A stretch of 64,000 nt of DNA from an uncultured Acetatifactor sp. Its GTDB lineage: Bacteria > Bacillota > Clostridia > Lachnospirales > Lachnospiraceae. Below the pieces are notes generated by a model, which had not been told where the DNA came from, ran no database searches, and saw only the letters and a list, made by a program, of their open reading frames with translations. The stretch is from assembly GCA_910579755.1 (NCBI GenBank), contig CAJTVB010000010.1, positions 58,431-122,430 of the forward strand, given 5' to 3'. Made by a program: the position numbers and the translations under genes. Within the stretch, counting starts at the first letter, position 1. Each line of letters opens with the position of its first letter. Positions 26,341 through 33,953 of this stretch are shown in pieces.

Positions 26341-27001
26341 ACTATTTGTGGTGGAAGATGACAATGTGATTGCGCAGCAGATGAAAAATCATCTGGAAAG
26401 ATGGGGATATGAGGTGGCCTGTGCGCAGGATTTCCGCAATGTGATGGCAGAGTTTGCGCTTGTGCAGCCCCAGCTGGTATTGCTGGATATCGGTCTTCCC
26501 TTTTATAATGGATATTATTGGTGCACCCAGATTCGTCAGGTTTCTCAGGTGCCCATTATTTTCGTTTCCTCGGCGGGAGATAACATGAATATCGTCATGG
26601 CCGTGAATATGGGTGGGGACGATTTTGTGGCCAAGCCCTTTGAGCCGGAGGTGCTGTCGGCCAAGGTGCAGGCACTGCTTCGGAGGGCGTATGCATTTCG
26701 GGTCCAGACAAATGTGATGGAATATAAGGGAATCATATTGGACCTTACGGACGCCTCCATGATGGTGAAGGGACAAAAGCTGGAGCTGACCAAGAATGAA
26801 TTCCGTATACTGCAGCTGCTGTTTGAGCACCCAGGTCAGCCCGTTTCCCGGGAGAGCATTATGAAGAGACTGTGGGATAATGACTGTTTTGTGGATGATA
26901 ACACTCTGACAGTAAATATGACCCGTCTGAGGAAAAAGCTGGAGACGGCAGGGGCTGGGGAGCTGATTCATACCAGAAAGGGAATGGGGTATATGGTGTA
27001 A
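26327..27001 (+). CDS. OmpR-family response regulator, BceR-like
   Basis: 224-residue two-component regulator. Receiver domain about 1-115 with acidic pair VVEDDN, phospho-acceptor in LLDIGLPFYNGY (Asp about 54), and conserved Lys in FVAKPFEPE; winged-helix DNA-binding domain from about 130 (LELTKNEFRILQLLFEHPGQ, NTLTVNMTRLRKKLE). It overlaps the upstream desulfurase by 14 bp and the kinase start by 1 bp, which shows translational coupling. BceR-type regulators usually control ABC transporters for peptide-antibiotic defence, but no BceAB genes are next to it. Confidence 0.92.
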   Translation: MEKYKLFVVEDDNVIAQQMKNHLERWGYEVACAQDFRNVMAEFALVQPQLVLLDIGLPFYNGYYWCTQIRQVSQVPIIFVSSAGDNMNIVMAVNMGGDDFVAKPFEPEVLSAKVQALLRRAYAFRVQTNVMEYKGIILDLTDASMMVKGQKLELTKNEFRILQLLFEHPGQPVSRESIMKRLWDNDCFVDDNTLTVNMTRLRKKLETAGAGELIHTRKGMGYMV

Positions 27002-28056
27002 TGAAATTTTGGATCCGGTATATAAAAGAAAAAAGACTCGTACTTTGTCTGTACGGCGTAACTGTGTTTCTGCTGGTGGCGGTGGGGTGCCTGTACCACA
27101 TCGAAAATCTGTACAGGCTTTTGTACGGAGTGGTGATGACTTTGGCAGTATGGACTGTGGCCGGGATATTGCAGGGGAGAAGCTATGTGAGAAAGTGTAA
27201 GGATCTGGAGAGCGCGGCCAGGCTTTTGGAGGGCTCCGGGGATTATGTCCCGGGAGAAATCTGTCATGTGCTGTCCCGGTGGGAGACAGGGGAAAACGGT
27301 ACGGAAAATACATTGGAGGGCGACCTGGCAGGGCTGGTTCGAACTCTTTGCGATAACCAGGCCAGAGAACAGAGTAGATGGGAAGAAAAGGCCACGGACC
27401 GCAATGACTATTATATGATGTGGACCCATCAAATCAAAACGCCCATCGCCGCCCTGAAGCTTTTGCTGGAAGGAAATGAAAATGTCAGAGACGGTTTTTT
27501 GATGCGGGAAGAGTTGTTTAAAATAGAGCAATATGTGGAGATGGTGCTGACTTTCCAGCGTCTGGAGAGCCTTTCCTCCGATCTGGTGCTTCAGGAATAT
27601 GAGCTGGGGTCTATACTGCGGCGGACAGCAAAAAAGTTTTCCATATTGTTTATCAACAAGGGTCTGGCCCTGGAACTGCCTGAAACCAAAGCAAGAGTGC
27701 TGACTGATGAAAAGTGGTTCGGTTTCTGTCTGGAACAGCTGTTTTCCAACAGCATCAAATATACCAGACAGGGAAAGATAGCCGTTTACGTGGAAGAATG
27801 TGCGGAAAGCGTCCGGCTGGAGCTGGAGGACACAGGCATAGGAATCCGCCCTGAGGATCTGCCCCGGATTTTTGAAAAGGGATTTACCGGATATAACGGG
27901 CGCATGAATAAAAAGTCCACAGGCATCGGTCTGTATCTTTGCCGCAGGATATTTGATCATCTGAGCATCCGGGTGAATGTGGAAAGCCAAGAGGGCAAGG
28001 GAACCAGAGCGTCCATGGAGCTGCCGGTAAAGCGGCTTGATATGGGAGGCTTGTAG
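27001..28056 (+). CDS. Sensor histidine kinase, BceS-like
   Basis: 351-residue intramembrane-sensing type kinase: two membrane segments (about 17-33 and 38-57) with almost no extracellular loop, then the phospho-acceptor box MWTHQIKTPIAALKLLL, the N-box FSNSIKYTRQGKI, and G-boxes DTGIGIRPEDLPRIFEKGFTG and KSTGIGLYLCRRI. This layout and the THQIKTP motif fit the BceS/GraS class that senses peptide antibiotics through a partner transporter. The start codon overlaps the regulator's stop (TAATG). A broken VanZ-like gene follows 3 bp after the stop. Confidence 0.9.
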   Translation: MKFWIRYIKEKRLVLCLYGVTVFLLVAVGCLYHIENLYRLLYGVVMTLAVWTVAGILQGRSYVRKCKDLESAARLLEGSGDYVPGEICHVLSRWETGENGTENTLEGDLAGLVRTLCDNQAREQSRWEEKATDRNDYYMMWTHQIKTPIAALKLLLEGNENVRDGFLMREELFKIEQYVEMVLTFQRLESLSSDLVLQEYELGSILRRTAKKFSILFINKGLALELPETKARVLTDEKWFGFCLEQLFSNSIKYTRQGKIAVYVEECAESVRLELEDTGIGIRPEDLPRIFEKGFTGYNGRMNKKSTGIGLYLCRRIFDHLSIRVNVESQEGKGTRASMELPVKRLDMGGL

Positions 28057-28059
28057 CAT

Positions 28060-28418
28060 ATGATTCGGTATCTTGTAAAGCTGTGTATCACTATTTTGGG
28101 AGGACTGCCCCTGTATCTGCTGGCCCGCAGACCCTGGAAACGAAGATCGGGAAGGGAGTGGGGACTGGGCGCCTTTGTGCTGTTTATGTGCGCCCTGCTG
28201 ATTTTGACTCTGGAAGGGGAGCATGCGGCTTTGGCCTGGTATATCTCTGGCCAAAGAACCGCAGAATCTGGATTGTGGCGATGTATTCTCTGGCCCTGCC
28301 GGTGTTTATTGAGTCCTGCCAGCTGTTTATTGGCCGGAATGTGGATGTGGATGATCTGATTCTGAATTTTACAGGAGGATGTCTGGGGGCAGGAATTTAC
28401 AGACTGCTGAAAAGATGA
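28060..28418 (+). pseudogene. VanZ-like membrane protein, internally deleted and frame-shifted
   Basis: The first frame (28060 onward) reads a VanZ-type start, MIRYLVKLCITILGGLPLYL through FVLFMCALLILTLEGE. The family's C-terminal part, FGLVYLWPKNRRIW then LPVFIESCQLFIGRNVDVDD and LILNFTGG, is in the +2 frame and ends at 28418. The junction near 28220-28235 lacks about 45 residues of the usual middle region, so an out-of-frame deletion has joined the two ends. Intact relatives are linked to glycopeptide (teicoplanin) resistance. It follows the BceRS-like pair directly and was probably part of that operon. Confidence 0.75.
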
Positions 28419-28553
28419 ATTGATATTGTAAGAGTGACTATAATCCGGTATACTTAAAAAAAGAGATCTTAATACGGCTTTGCGGGCCGGGAGGTACTGA
28501 TTGGAGAAGGGCGGCAGGACTGACAGGGAGTCTTGCGCAGGACGGAGGTCTTT

Positions 28554-31199
28554 ATGGCGGATTTGCTGGAAAAGCTCAATGAAAGACAGAGAGAAGCGGT
28601 GTTGGAGACTGAAGGGTATGTCCGGGTGATCGCAGGGGCAGGCAGCGGCAAGACCAGACTGCTGGTGAGCCGCTATGCCTATCTGGTGCAGGACTATGGG
28701 ATCGACCCCGCCAACATTTTATGTGTGACCTTTACCAATAAAGCGGCCGGTGAAATGAAGAAAAGAATACGGGCTTTGATCGGGGAGGAAAACGAGATCA
28801 GCCTGATATGTACCTACCACGGCTTCTGTAACCGGTTGCTGAGAGAAAATCCCGAAAAGCTGTTCTTAAATCGACAGTTCCAAATTATCGATGCCTATCA
28901 GCAGAAAGCCATTTTAAGCGAAATATATCAGAAATTTGAATTAAAGCTGGATTATGCCAGTTTTGAAGTCATGCTTCGAAAGATCGGACGAGCCAAAAAA
29001 GACGGAAGCTATGTCACAAGACTATGCAATCCAAAGCCCTGTCAGATTCTTCCCGAGATAAAGGACAGAGATGACCATATTATTGAAGAGTTTCTCCAAA
29101 GGCAGAAGGCTTCTTATTCCCTGGATTTTCATGATCTGATCGCTTTTGCCCTCCATTTGCTGGAGACAGATTCCTTTGTCCGGCAAAAGTGGCAGGAAAG
29201 GCTGAACTACATTATGGTGGATGAGTTTCAGGACAGCTCCCGGGTGGAAATGCGTCTGGTGGAAATCCTGTCCGGAAATTTTCGAAATCTGATGATCGTG
29301 GGGGATCCGGATCAGAATATATACGAGTGGAGGGGGTCGGATGTGCGGCTTTTGGTGGACTTTGACAAGGAGCACGAGCCCACCAAAACAATTATTTTAA
29401 ATCAGAATTACCGGTCCACGCCGCAGATTCTTCAGTGCGCCAATACCCTGATAGAAAAAAACCAACTGCGGCTGAAAAAGGATCTCTTTACAAAAAACGG
29501 AGCCGGAGCGCCGGTAACTCATTATCATTCCAAGGATGATTTTGAGGAGATGGATCAGGTTATAGATAATATAAAGCGCCTGTCCGCCAGAGAGGGTTTT
29601 CAATACTCGGATTTTGCCATTATCTATCGGTCCGGTTTTTTATCCCGGATCGCGGAGAAAAAGCTGGTGCAAAATAATATTCCTTATGAGATTTTCGGCG
29701 GGGTGCGTTTTTATGAGAGAATGGAGATCCAGGACATTCTGGCCTATTTGAGGCTGATTGCCTACGGGGATGATGTATCCTTTCGAAGGGTCATCAACAC
29801 GCCCCGCAGAAAATTTGGACGAGCTAAAATGGCTTTTCTGGAGGAGCTGAGGAATGGGGGACAGCAGGAGGCAGGCTTATTTGACACCCTTTCGGAGCAC
29901 CTGGAGGAAAAAGAGTTTTCAGGCAGCGAGGCGGGTCCTTTTATCCGCTTTGTGGAGGAGATGCGCAGGAGCTATGGAGAAATGCGGATTTCTGATATTG
30001 TCAATCAGGTGACGGAAAAGACCGGTTATGAAAGCTATATCCGGGAGCTGGGGGATGAGGAAAGGCTGGACAATCTGGCGGAGTTCAAGCGGATCGCTAA
30101 CGAATTCGAGCGGGAATTTGGTGAAAATCTGAGCCTGGAGGGATTTTTGCAGCAGATCACCCTTCAGTCCGGGGAGGAGGGTGACGAATCAAAGGATGCC
30201 GTAAAGCTTATGACGATCCATTCCTCCAAGGGACTGGAGTTCCCGGTGGTATTTATTCTGGGCTTTTCGGAGGGCGTATTTCCCTCGGCGAAAACCCTGG
30301 GGGACAGGAAGAAGCTGGGGCTGGAGGAAGAGCGCAGACTCTGCTATGTGGCGATTACCAGGGCGGAGAAGTATCTTTTTCTGATGGAATCCGAGGGAAC
30401 GAACCAGAACGGAATGAAGAAGCTTGTGTCCCGGTTCCTGGAGGAAATCGGAGAAAATAATTATGTAAGGATTGGTCGGATTTCGGAGAAGCTGAGGCAG
30501 GAAAGCCAAAGCTATGCGGCAAAGCTGAATCGGGATATTTTGCAGGAAGCTGGCTGCGGCGAAGAGGAAACCGGAAAAATAGGCGATATAGTAGAGCACC
30601 ATGTTTTTGGCCGGGGCAGGATCCAGTCCATTGACAGGAAGCGGGGGAGCTATGTCATCCAGTTTGAAAAGCTGCAGCAGGTGAGGAATATTTCCCAGCA
30701 GTATTTCCTGAAAATGCAGGAAGCGGCGCAGCGAAAAAGGACGGAGGACAACGGACTTGCCCCGGAGCGGGAGGCAGAGGCGGAAGCCCCGGGCCCCAGG
30801 CCGGAGGAAAGAGGTGAAGCCCAGGAATCGGTGGTAATGGGAAGTCTTCCACAGCCGGAACAGATTTGGGATCAGCCGGAAGAAGACCGGAAGGATGCGG
30901 CTGACAGAGAGCTTCAGGCCCAGAGACTAAAGCAGCTTAAGGCAGACAGTCCCAATCTGTGGAAGCAGGAGGACGTTCCTCATTCCGGCTGGAGCTGTAC
31001 CGGTGTAAGCGATCTGGGAGCGCCGGTGGGGATCTGCCAGATGTGCGGCTATCAGATCATCCGGTATGCTCACCATATGATTCATCCCGGGTACCGCAGT
31101 CTCACAGTGGGCTGTGTCTGTGCCGGCAGGATGGAGGGAGATATTTCGGAGGCGAAGCGCCGGGAGGCGGAGTTCAAAAAAGCTACTCTTCATAGGTAA
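28554..31199 (+). CDS. UvrD/PcrA-type ATP-dependent helicase with C-terminal zinc-type tail
   Basis: Superfamily 1A DNA helicase of 881 residues. GGAGG precedes ATG 28554; an upstream TTG at 28533 is less likely. Motifs: LNERQREAVLETEG (Q motif), IAGAGSGKTR (Walker A, about 26-35), MVDEFQDSS (Walker B), GDPDQNIYEWRGSD, NYRSTPQILQ, TIHSSKGLEFPVVF and YVAITRAEK. The last about 80 residues are not part of the helicase: CQMCGYQIIRYAHHMIHPGY followed by GCVCAGRME forms a Cys4-type cluster after a Pro/Glu-rich linker. A terminator follows. The tail may bind DNA or a partner; that is inference. Confidence 0.92.
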   Translation: MADLLEKLNERQREAVLETEGYVRVIAGAGSGKTRLLVSRYAYLVQDYGIDPANILCVTFTNKAAGEMKKRIRALIGEENEISLICTYHGFCNRLLRENPEKLFLNRQFQIIDAYQQKAILSEIYQKFELKLDYASFEVMLRKIGRAKKDGSYVTRLCNPKPCQILPEIKDRDDHIIEEFLQRQKASYSLDFHDLIAFALHLLETDSFVRQKWQERLNYIMVDEFQDSSRVEMRLVEILSGNFRNLMIVGDPDQNIYEWRGSDVRLLVDFDKEHEPTKTIILNQNYRSTPQILQCANTLIEKNQLRLKKDLFTKNGAGAPVTHYHSKDDFEEMDQVIDNIKRLSAREGFQYSDFAIIYRSGFLSRIAEKKLVQNNIPYEIFGGVRFYERMEIQDILAYLRLIAYGDDVSFRRVINTPRRKFGRAKMAFLEELRNGGQQEAGLFDTLSEHLEEKEFSGSEAGPFIRFVEEMRRSYGEMRISDIVNQVTEKTGYESYIRELGDEERLDNLAEFKRIANEFEREFGENLSLEGFLQQITLQSGEEGDESKDAVKLMTIHSSKGLEFPVVFILGFSEGVFPSAKTLGDRKKLGLEEERRLCYVAITRAEKYLFLMESEGTNQNGMKKLVSRFLEEIGENNYVRIGRISEKLRQESQSYAAKLNRDILQEAGCGEEETGKIGDIVEHHVFGRGRIQSIDRKRGSYVIQFEKLQQVRNISQQYFLKMQEAAQRKRTEDNGLAPEREAEAEAPGPRPEERGEAQESVVMGSLPQPEQIWDQPEEDRKDAADRELQAQRLKQLKADSPNLWKQEDVPHSGWSCTGVSDLGAPVGICQMCGYQIIRYAHHMIHPGYRSLTVGCVCAGRMEGDISEAKRREAEFKKATLHR

Positions 31200-31230
31200 G
31201 GGGCAGCGCAAGTCAATAGCTGCCTCTTTT
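31200..31230 (+). terminator. Terminator after the helicase gene
   Basis: GGGGCAGC (31200-31207) pairs with GCTGCCTC (31219-31226), one mismatch at the base, then TTTT. Confidence 0.7.
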
Positions 31231-31285
31231 CATAAACCGGAAATTATGATAAAATATGGAAAAAGAAACAGCAGAGGGCTGAATT

Positions 31286-31876
31286 ATGGACAAAAATCAA
31301 GCATATGTACAAAACGTCACAATCGAAGAGGTGCCTTGGCACAGAATTACCACCGCTTATGACATGGCCTCGGATTTTCCGGAATTCTTTAATGAGATTT
31401 GGGCAATGGACAGCCTTGCATCAGTAGAAGATGCATTATCTGAAATCATGAACGATATCGAGCATCAAGGCACTTTATGGCATTCCACCCCTTTCGCCAT
31501 GATATTTCTGGTTCGTATTTTGGATCATGCCATTGCCGAAACGCAAAAAAAGGAAATCGCTGATTATATTATAACAACCTTGCTTGATTTCTTTGAATTA
31601 ATAGTCGAATGCTGTTATGACTTTTACGGAGAAATGGAGGAGGGTGACACGGAGGCTGCACTTCCTTTCTTTTCCGACATGCTGAAAGAGGAATATCTGG
31701 GATCGGAAAATGAGGATGAGGAATATGATTTAAGCATCTTCGAAGAAAATGAAGAGCTGTTTAACAGCTGCTGGCATTACTCCTATCAGACACTTCTGTT
31801 TGGGAAACCTGTACTGGAAAAGCTGGAAAACACTCCTTTTCGCGAAAAAGCGAAGGAACTGTTGGAAATGCTGTAA
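31286..31876 (+). CDS. HEAT-like hypothetical protein, 196 aa
   Basis: Acidic helical cytoplasmic protein. GAGGG precedes ATG 31286. The segment IMNDIEHQGTLWHSTPFAMIFLVRIL (about 53-78) resembles the opening of bacterial HEAT-repeat proteins that carry an IWHQGTVYPATAPAVPFLLELL-type motif, so a helical repeat protein is likely. No enzyme motif is present. Such proteins are often single cargo genes next to polymorphic toxin or conflict loci. Downstream DNA on the opposite strand is a decayed oxidoreductase gene, then the MoxR/VWA operon. Confidence 0.6.
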   Translation: MDKNQAYVQNVTIEEVPWHRITTAYDMASDFPEFFNEIWAMDSLASVEDALSEIMNDIEHQGTLWHSTPFAMIFLVRILDHAIAETQKKEIADYIITTLLDFFELIVECCYDFYGEMEEGDTEAALPFFSDMLKEEYLGSENEDEEYDLSIFEENEELFNSCWHYSYQTLLFGKPVLEKLENTPFREKAKELLEML

Positions 31877-31894
31877 AGCACAACCTGACAGGAA

Positions 31895-32230
31895 AATCCG
31901 TATATTCCGCTGGCTTTTTCCCTGCGGCGGCTTCCACGGCGTCTGCAGCACATCTTATTCTGTCTTCATAAATATCACATACCGCTGTGACTGCCTCTCC
32001 CTGGGGCAGTACGATCTGACATAACAATCCGTATCCTCTTGCACCCAGTAACGATCCATCGTTGCTTTTCACGGCTTCACCGTTCAAAGCAACATGATGC
32101 ACACAAAATGAGCCAAATTCGCTCATTTTGGCGCAGGCATTCTCGGGTTTTGCGTGCAAAATACGCACAAAAACACCTCGCGGCCCCTACCCGTGAAAAG
32201 TAACGATCCATCCGATTGTGATATCCTTCA
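31895..32230 (-). pseudogene. Gfo/Idh/MocA oxidoreductase N-terminal remnant, interrupted
   Basis: On the minus strand the frame at about 32063-31895 reads LLGARGYGLLCQIVLPQGEA, then VTAVCDIYEDRIRCAADAVE and AAAGKKPAEYTDF, which is the Rossmann N-terminus of Gfo/Idh/MocA sugar dehydrogenases. The missing first residues (MKDITIG) are found at about 32231-32211, on the far side of a MITE-like insertion (32061-32204). Everything after residue about 60 is gone, so the gene is doubly broken. Confidence 0.65.
32061..32204 (-). mobile_element. MITE-like element with inverted ends and target duplication
   Basis: A 144-bp noncoding element. Its ends are inverted repeats: GTTGCTTTTCACGG (32061-32074) against CCGTGAAAAGTAAC (32191-32204), one mismatch. 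It is flanked by the 8-bp direct repeat GATCCATC (32053-32060 and 32205-32212), as expected of a target duplication; the match extends to 14 bp because AGTAAC precedes both. Inside are two hairpins: AAAATGAGC/GCTCATTTT and GTGCGTATTTTGCAC-type. It splits a Gfo/Idh gene. A shortened relative is at 2505-2554. It has no transposase, so a partner IS elsewhere would have moved it. Confidence 0.7.
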
Positions 32231-32378
32231 TTGCCGTATGCCTCCTTTACAGTGGGCTTTGTTAATGTTATGATAACAGATATAGAAGGATATATCCATA
32301 GCATGAACATAAACATATATAAATTGTCCTCAATACTATAAAATGCCGACCCGCTGCGGCCGGCGGAAAGGAACCAAA

Positions 32379-33869
32379 ATGCAACAGATCACGGAACAGC
32401 AGATCCTGGCGCTGGCGCCAAACCCTGCGGCCGGGGCCAACGGGAAAAAAATATCTCAGAAAGGCAGTTTTGTCCGACGGGAAAGATCGGCGGACGACAC
32501 CTTTTATCTGGGGGAGTGTCAGGGGAGCGGAAAAAGCAACTATATCACTACGGCGGACTTTATAGAGCCGTCGGCGCCGGTGTTTCGCTGTTCCTGCCCC
32601 AGCAGACAGTTTCCCTGCAAGCACAGTCTGGCGCTGCTCTATGAAATTATGGCTGGGAAAACCTTCGGCGAATGTGAGATTCCCGAGGATATTCTGAAAA
32701 AGCGGGAGAAAAAAATGGCCCGTGCCCAGAAGCAGGAAGCCATGGGAGAAAATGGAGAGGATTCCGCAGGAGCAGAAGGCGAAGGTCAAAAGACTGCCGG
32801 CGCTTCGGGGAAAAAGAAGACCTCCACAGCGGGAAAAGCGGCCCGGATTAAAAAGATGAAGAAGCAGCTGGAGGGACTGGAGCTTGCGGAAAAGCTGGTG
32901 AGAGAGCTTCTGGAGGCAGGGCTGGGCACCATGGGCGGCACCGCCCTTGCGTCATACCGGGATCTGGCAAAGCAGCTGGGAGATTATTATCTGCCGGGAC
33001 CTCAGAGGCTGTTAAACCGGCTGATTCTGGAGATAGACGCTTTCCAGAAGGACCAGGAGCAGATCCATTATGATAATGCCCTGGAGGTGCTGGAGAAAAT
33101 GTGGGCGCTGGTGAAAAAATCCTCCGTGTATCTGCAGGCAAAGCTGGATTCCGGAGAGGGAGGACTGGATGCGGATCCTCTGTATGAGGAGCTGGGAGGC
33201 GTCTGGAAGCTGTCTGAGCTGGAGGCGCTGGGCTGCTGCCGCAGGGATGTGCGGCTGGTACAGATCTCCTTCTGGGTGGACTACGATGAGGCCAGAAAGG
33301 AATACATAGATACAGGCTGCTGGGTGGACGTAAAGACCGGAGAAATCAGCCTCACCTGTAATTACCGCCCGGTGAAGGCGCTGAAATATGTGAAACAGGA
33401 GGACAGCCTCTTCGGTGCGGTTCAGGCAGGGACCGTGCAGGTCTATCCAGGGGAAGGAAACGCAAGAATTCGCTGGGAGCAGGGGGCTGTTACGGAGGTA
33501 ACAGGAGATGACTTAAGGGCGGTAAGGGCCCTGGCGGCGGCCTCGCTGGCCGCAGAGGGCAAGGCGGCGAAAAATTATTTGAAAAATGCGCTGGCGGCCC
33601 CCGTGCTGTACCGCTTAGTGTCATATGAGCGTATTGCTCAGATCGGAGAGAACCTGGTGCTGGTGGACCATGAAGGCGGAAATATTCTGTTGGGAGACAG
33701 GCCGGGAGAGGAGCGGACAACCGAGCGTCTCCGTCTGTTGCCGCGGGCCGGACTTTTGAAGGACCAGGTTTTGGCAGGAGGCTTTTATTATGACCGGACA
33801 GCCAGACGACTTCGTTTTTGGCCTTTGAGCATTGTGACAGAGGACGGGATCGTGAGGCTTTTATATTAA
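32379..33869 (+). CDS. SWIM zinc-finger protein (gene 1 of MoxR/VWA operon)
   Basis: 496 residues; GAAAGGA precedes ATG 32379. The SWIM zinc motif is FRCSCPSRQFPCKHSLALLY (about residues 71-90), a CxCx(n)CxH ligand set that binds DNA or protein. A Lys/Ala/Glu-rich linker (about 112-160) leads to a long helical region with a coiled-coil-like KKMKKQLEGLELAEKLVREL segment and a C-terminal beta-rich region. It is the first of five same-strand genes with gaps of 84, 4, 12 and 45 bp. The partner SWIM proteins in other bacteria lie in the same MoxR/VWA context. Confidence 0.88.
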   Translation: MQQITEQQILALAPNPAAGANGKKISQKGSFVRRERSADDTFYLGECQGSGKSNYITTADFIEPSAPVFRCSCPSRQFPCKHSLALLYEIMAGKTFGECEIPEDILKKREKKMARAQKQEAMGENGEDSAGAEGEGQKTAGASGKKKTSTAGKAARIKKMKKQLEGLELAEKLVRELLEAGLGTMGGTALASYRDLAKQLGDYYLPGPQRLLNRLILEIDAFQKDQEQIHYDNALEVLEKMWALVKKSSVYLQAKLDSGEGGLDADPLYEELGGVWKLSELEALGCCRRDVRLVQISFWVDYDEARKEYIDTGCWVDVKTGEISLTCNYRPVKALKYVKQEDSLFGAVQAGTVQVYPGEGNARIRWEQGAVTEVTGDDLRAVRALAAASLAAEGKAAKNYLKNALAAPVLYRLVSYERIAQIGENLVLVDHEGGNILLGDRPGEERTTERLRLLPRAGLLKDQVLAGGFYYDRTARRLRFWPLSIVTEDGIVRLLY

Positions 33870-33953
33870 CGCCAATACAATGGGCGGCACACAAACCCGT
33901 AAAAAAGGATCTACGGTATGTGCCCGCGGAAGCGGACGGAATGGAGTATAAAA

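Noticed and set aside
26342..28254. Long minus-strand frames opposite the response regulator and kinase genes
   Set aside because: They are shadows of two confidently assigned genes and have no ribosome binding site.
32077..32316. 79-codon minus-strand frame across the MITE
   Set aside because: It is a chance reading through the element and the start of the broken Gfo/Idh gene.
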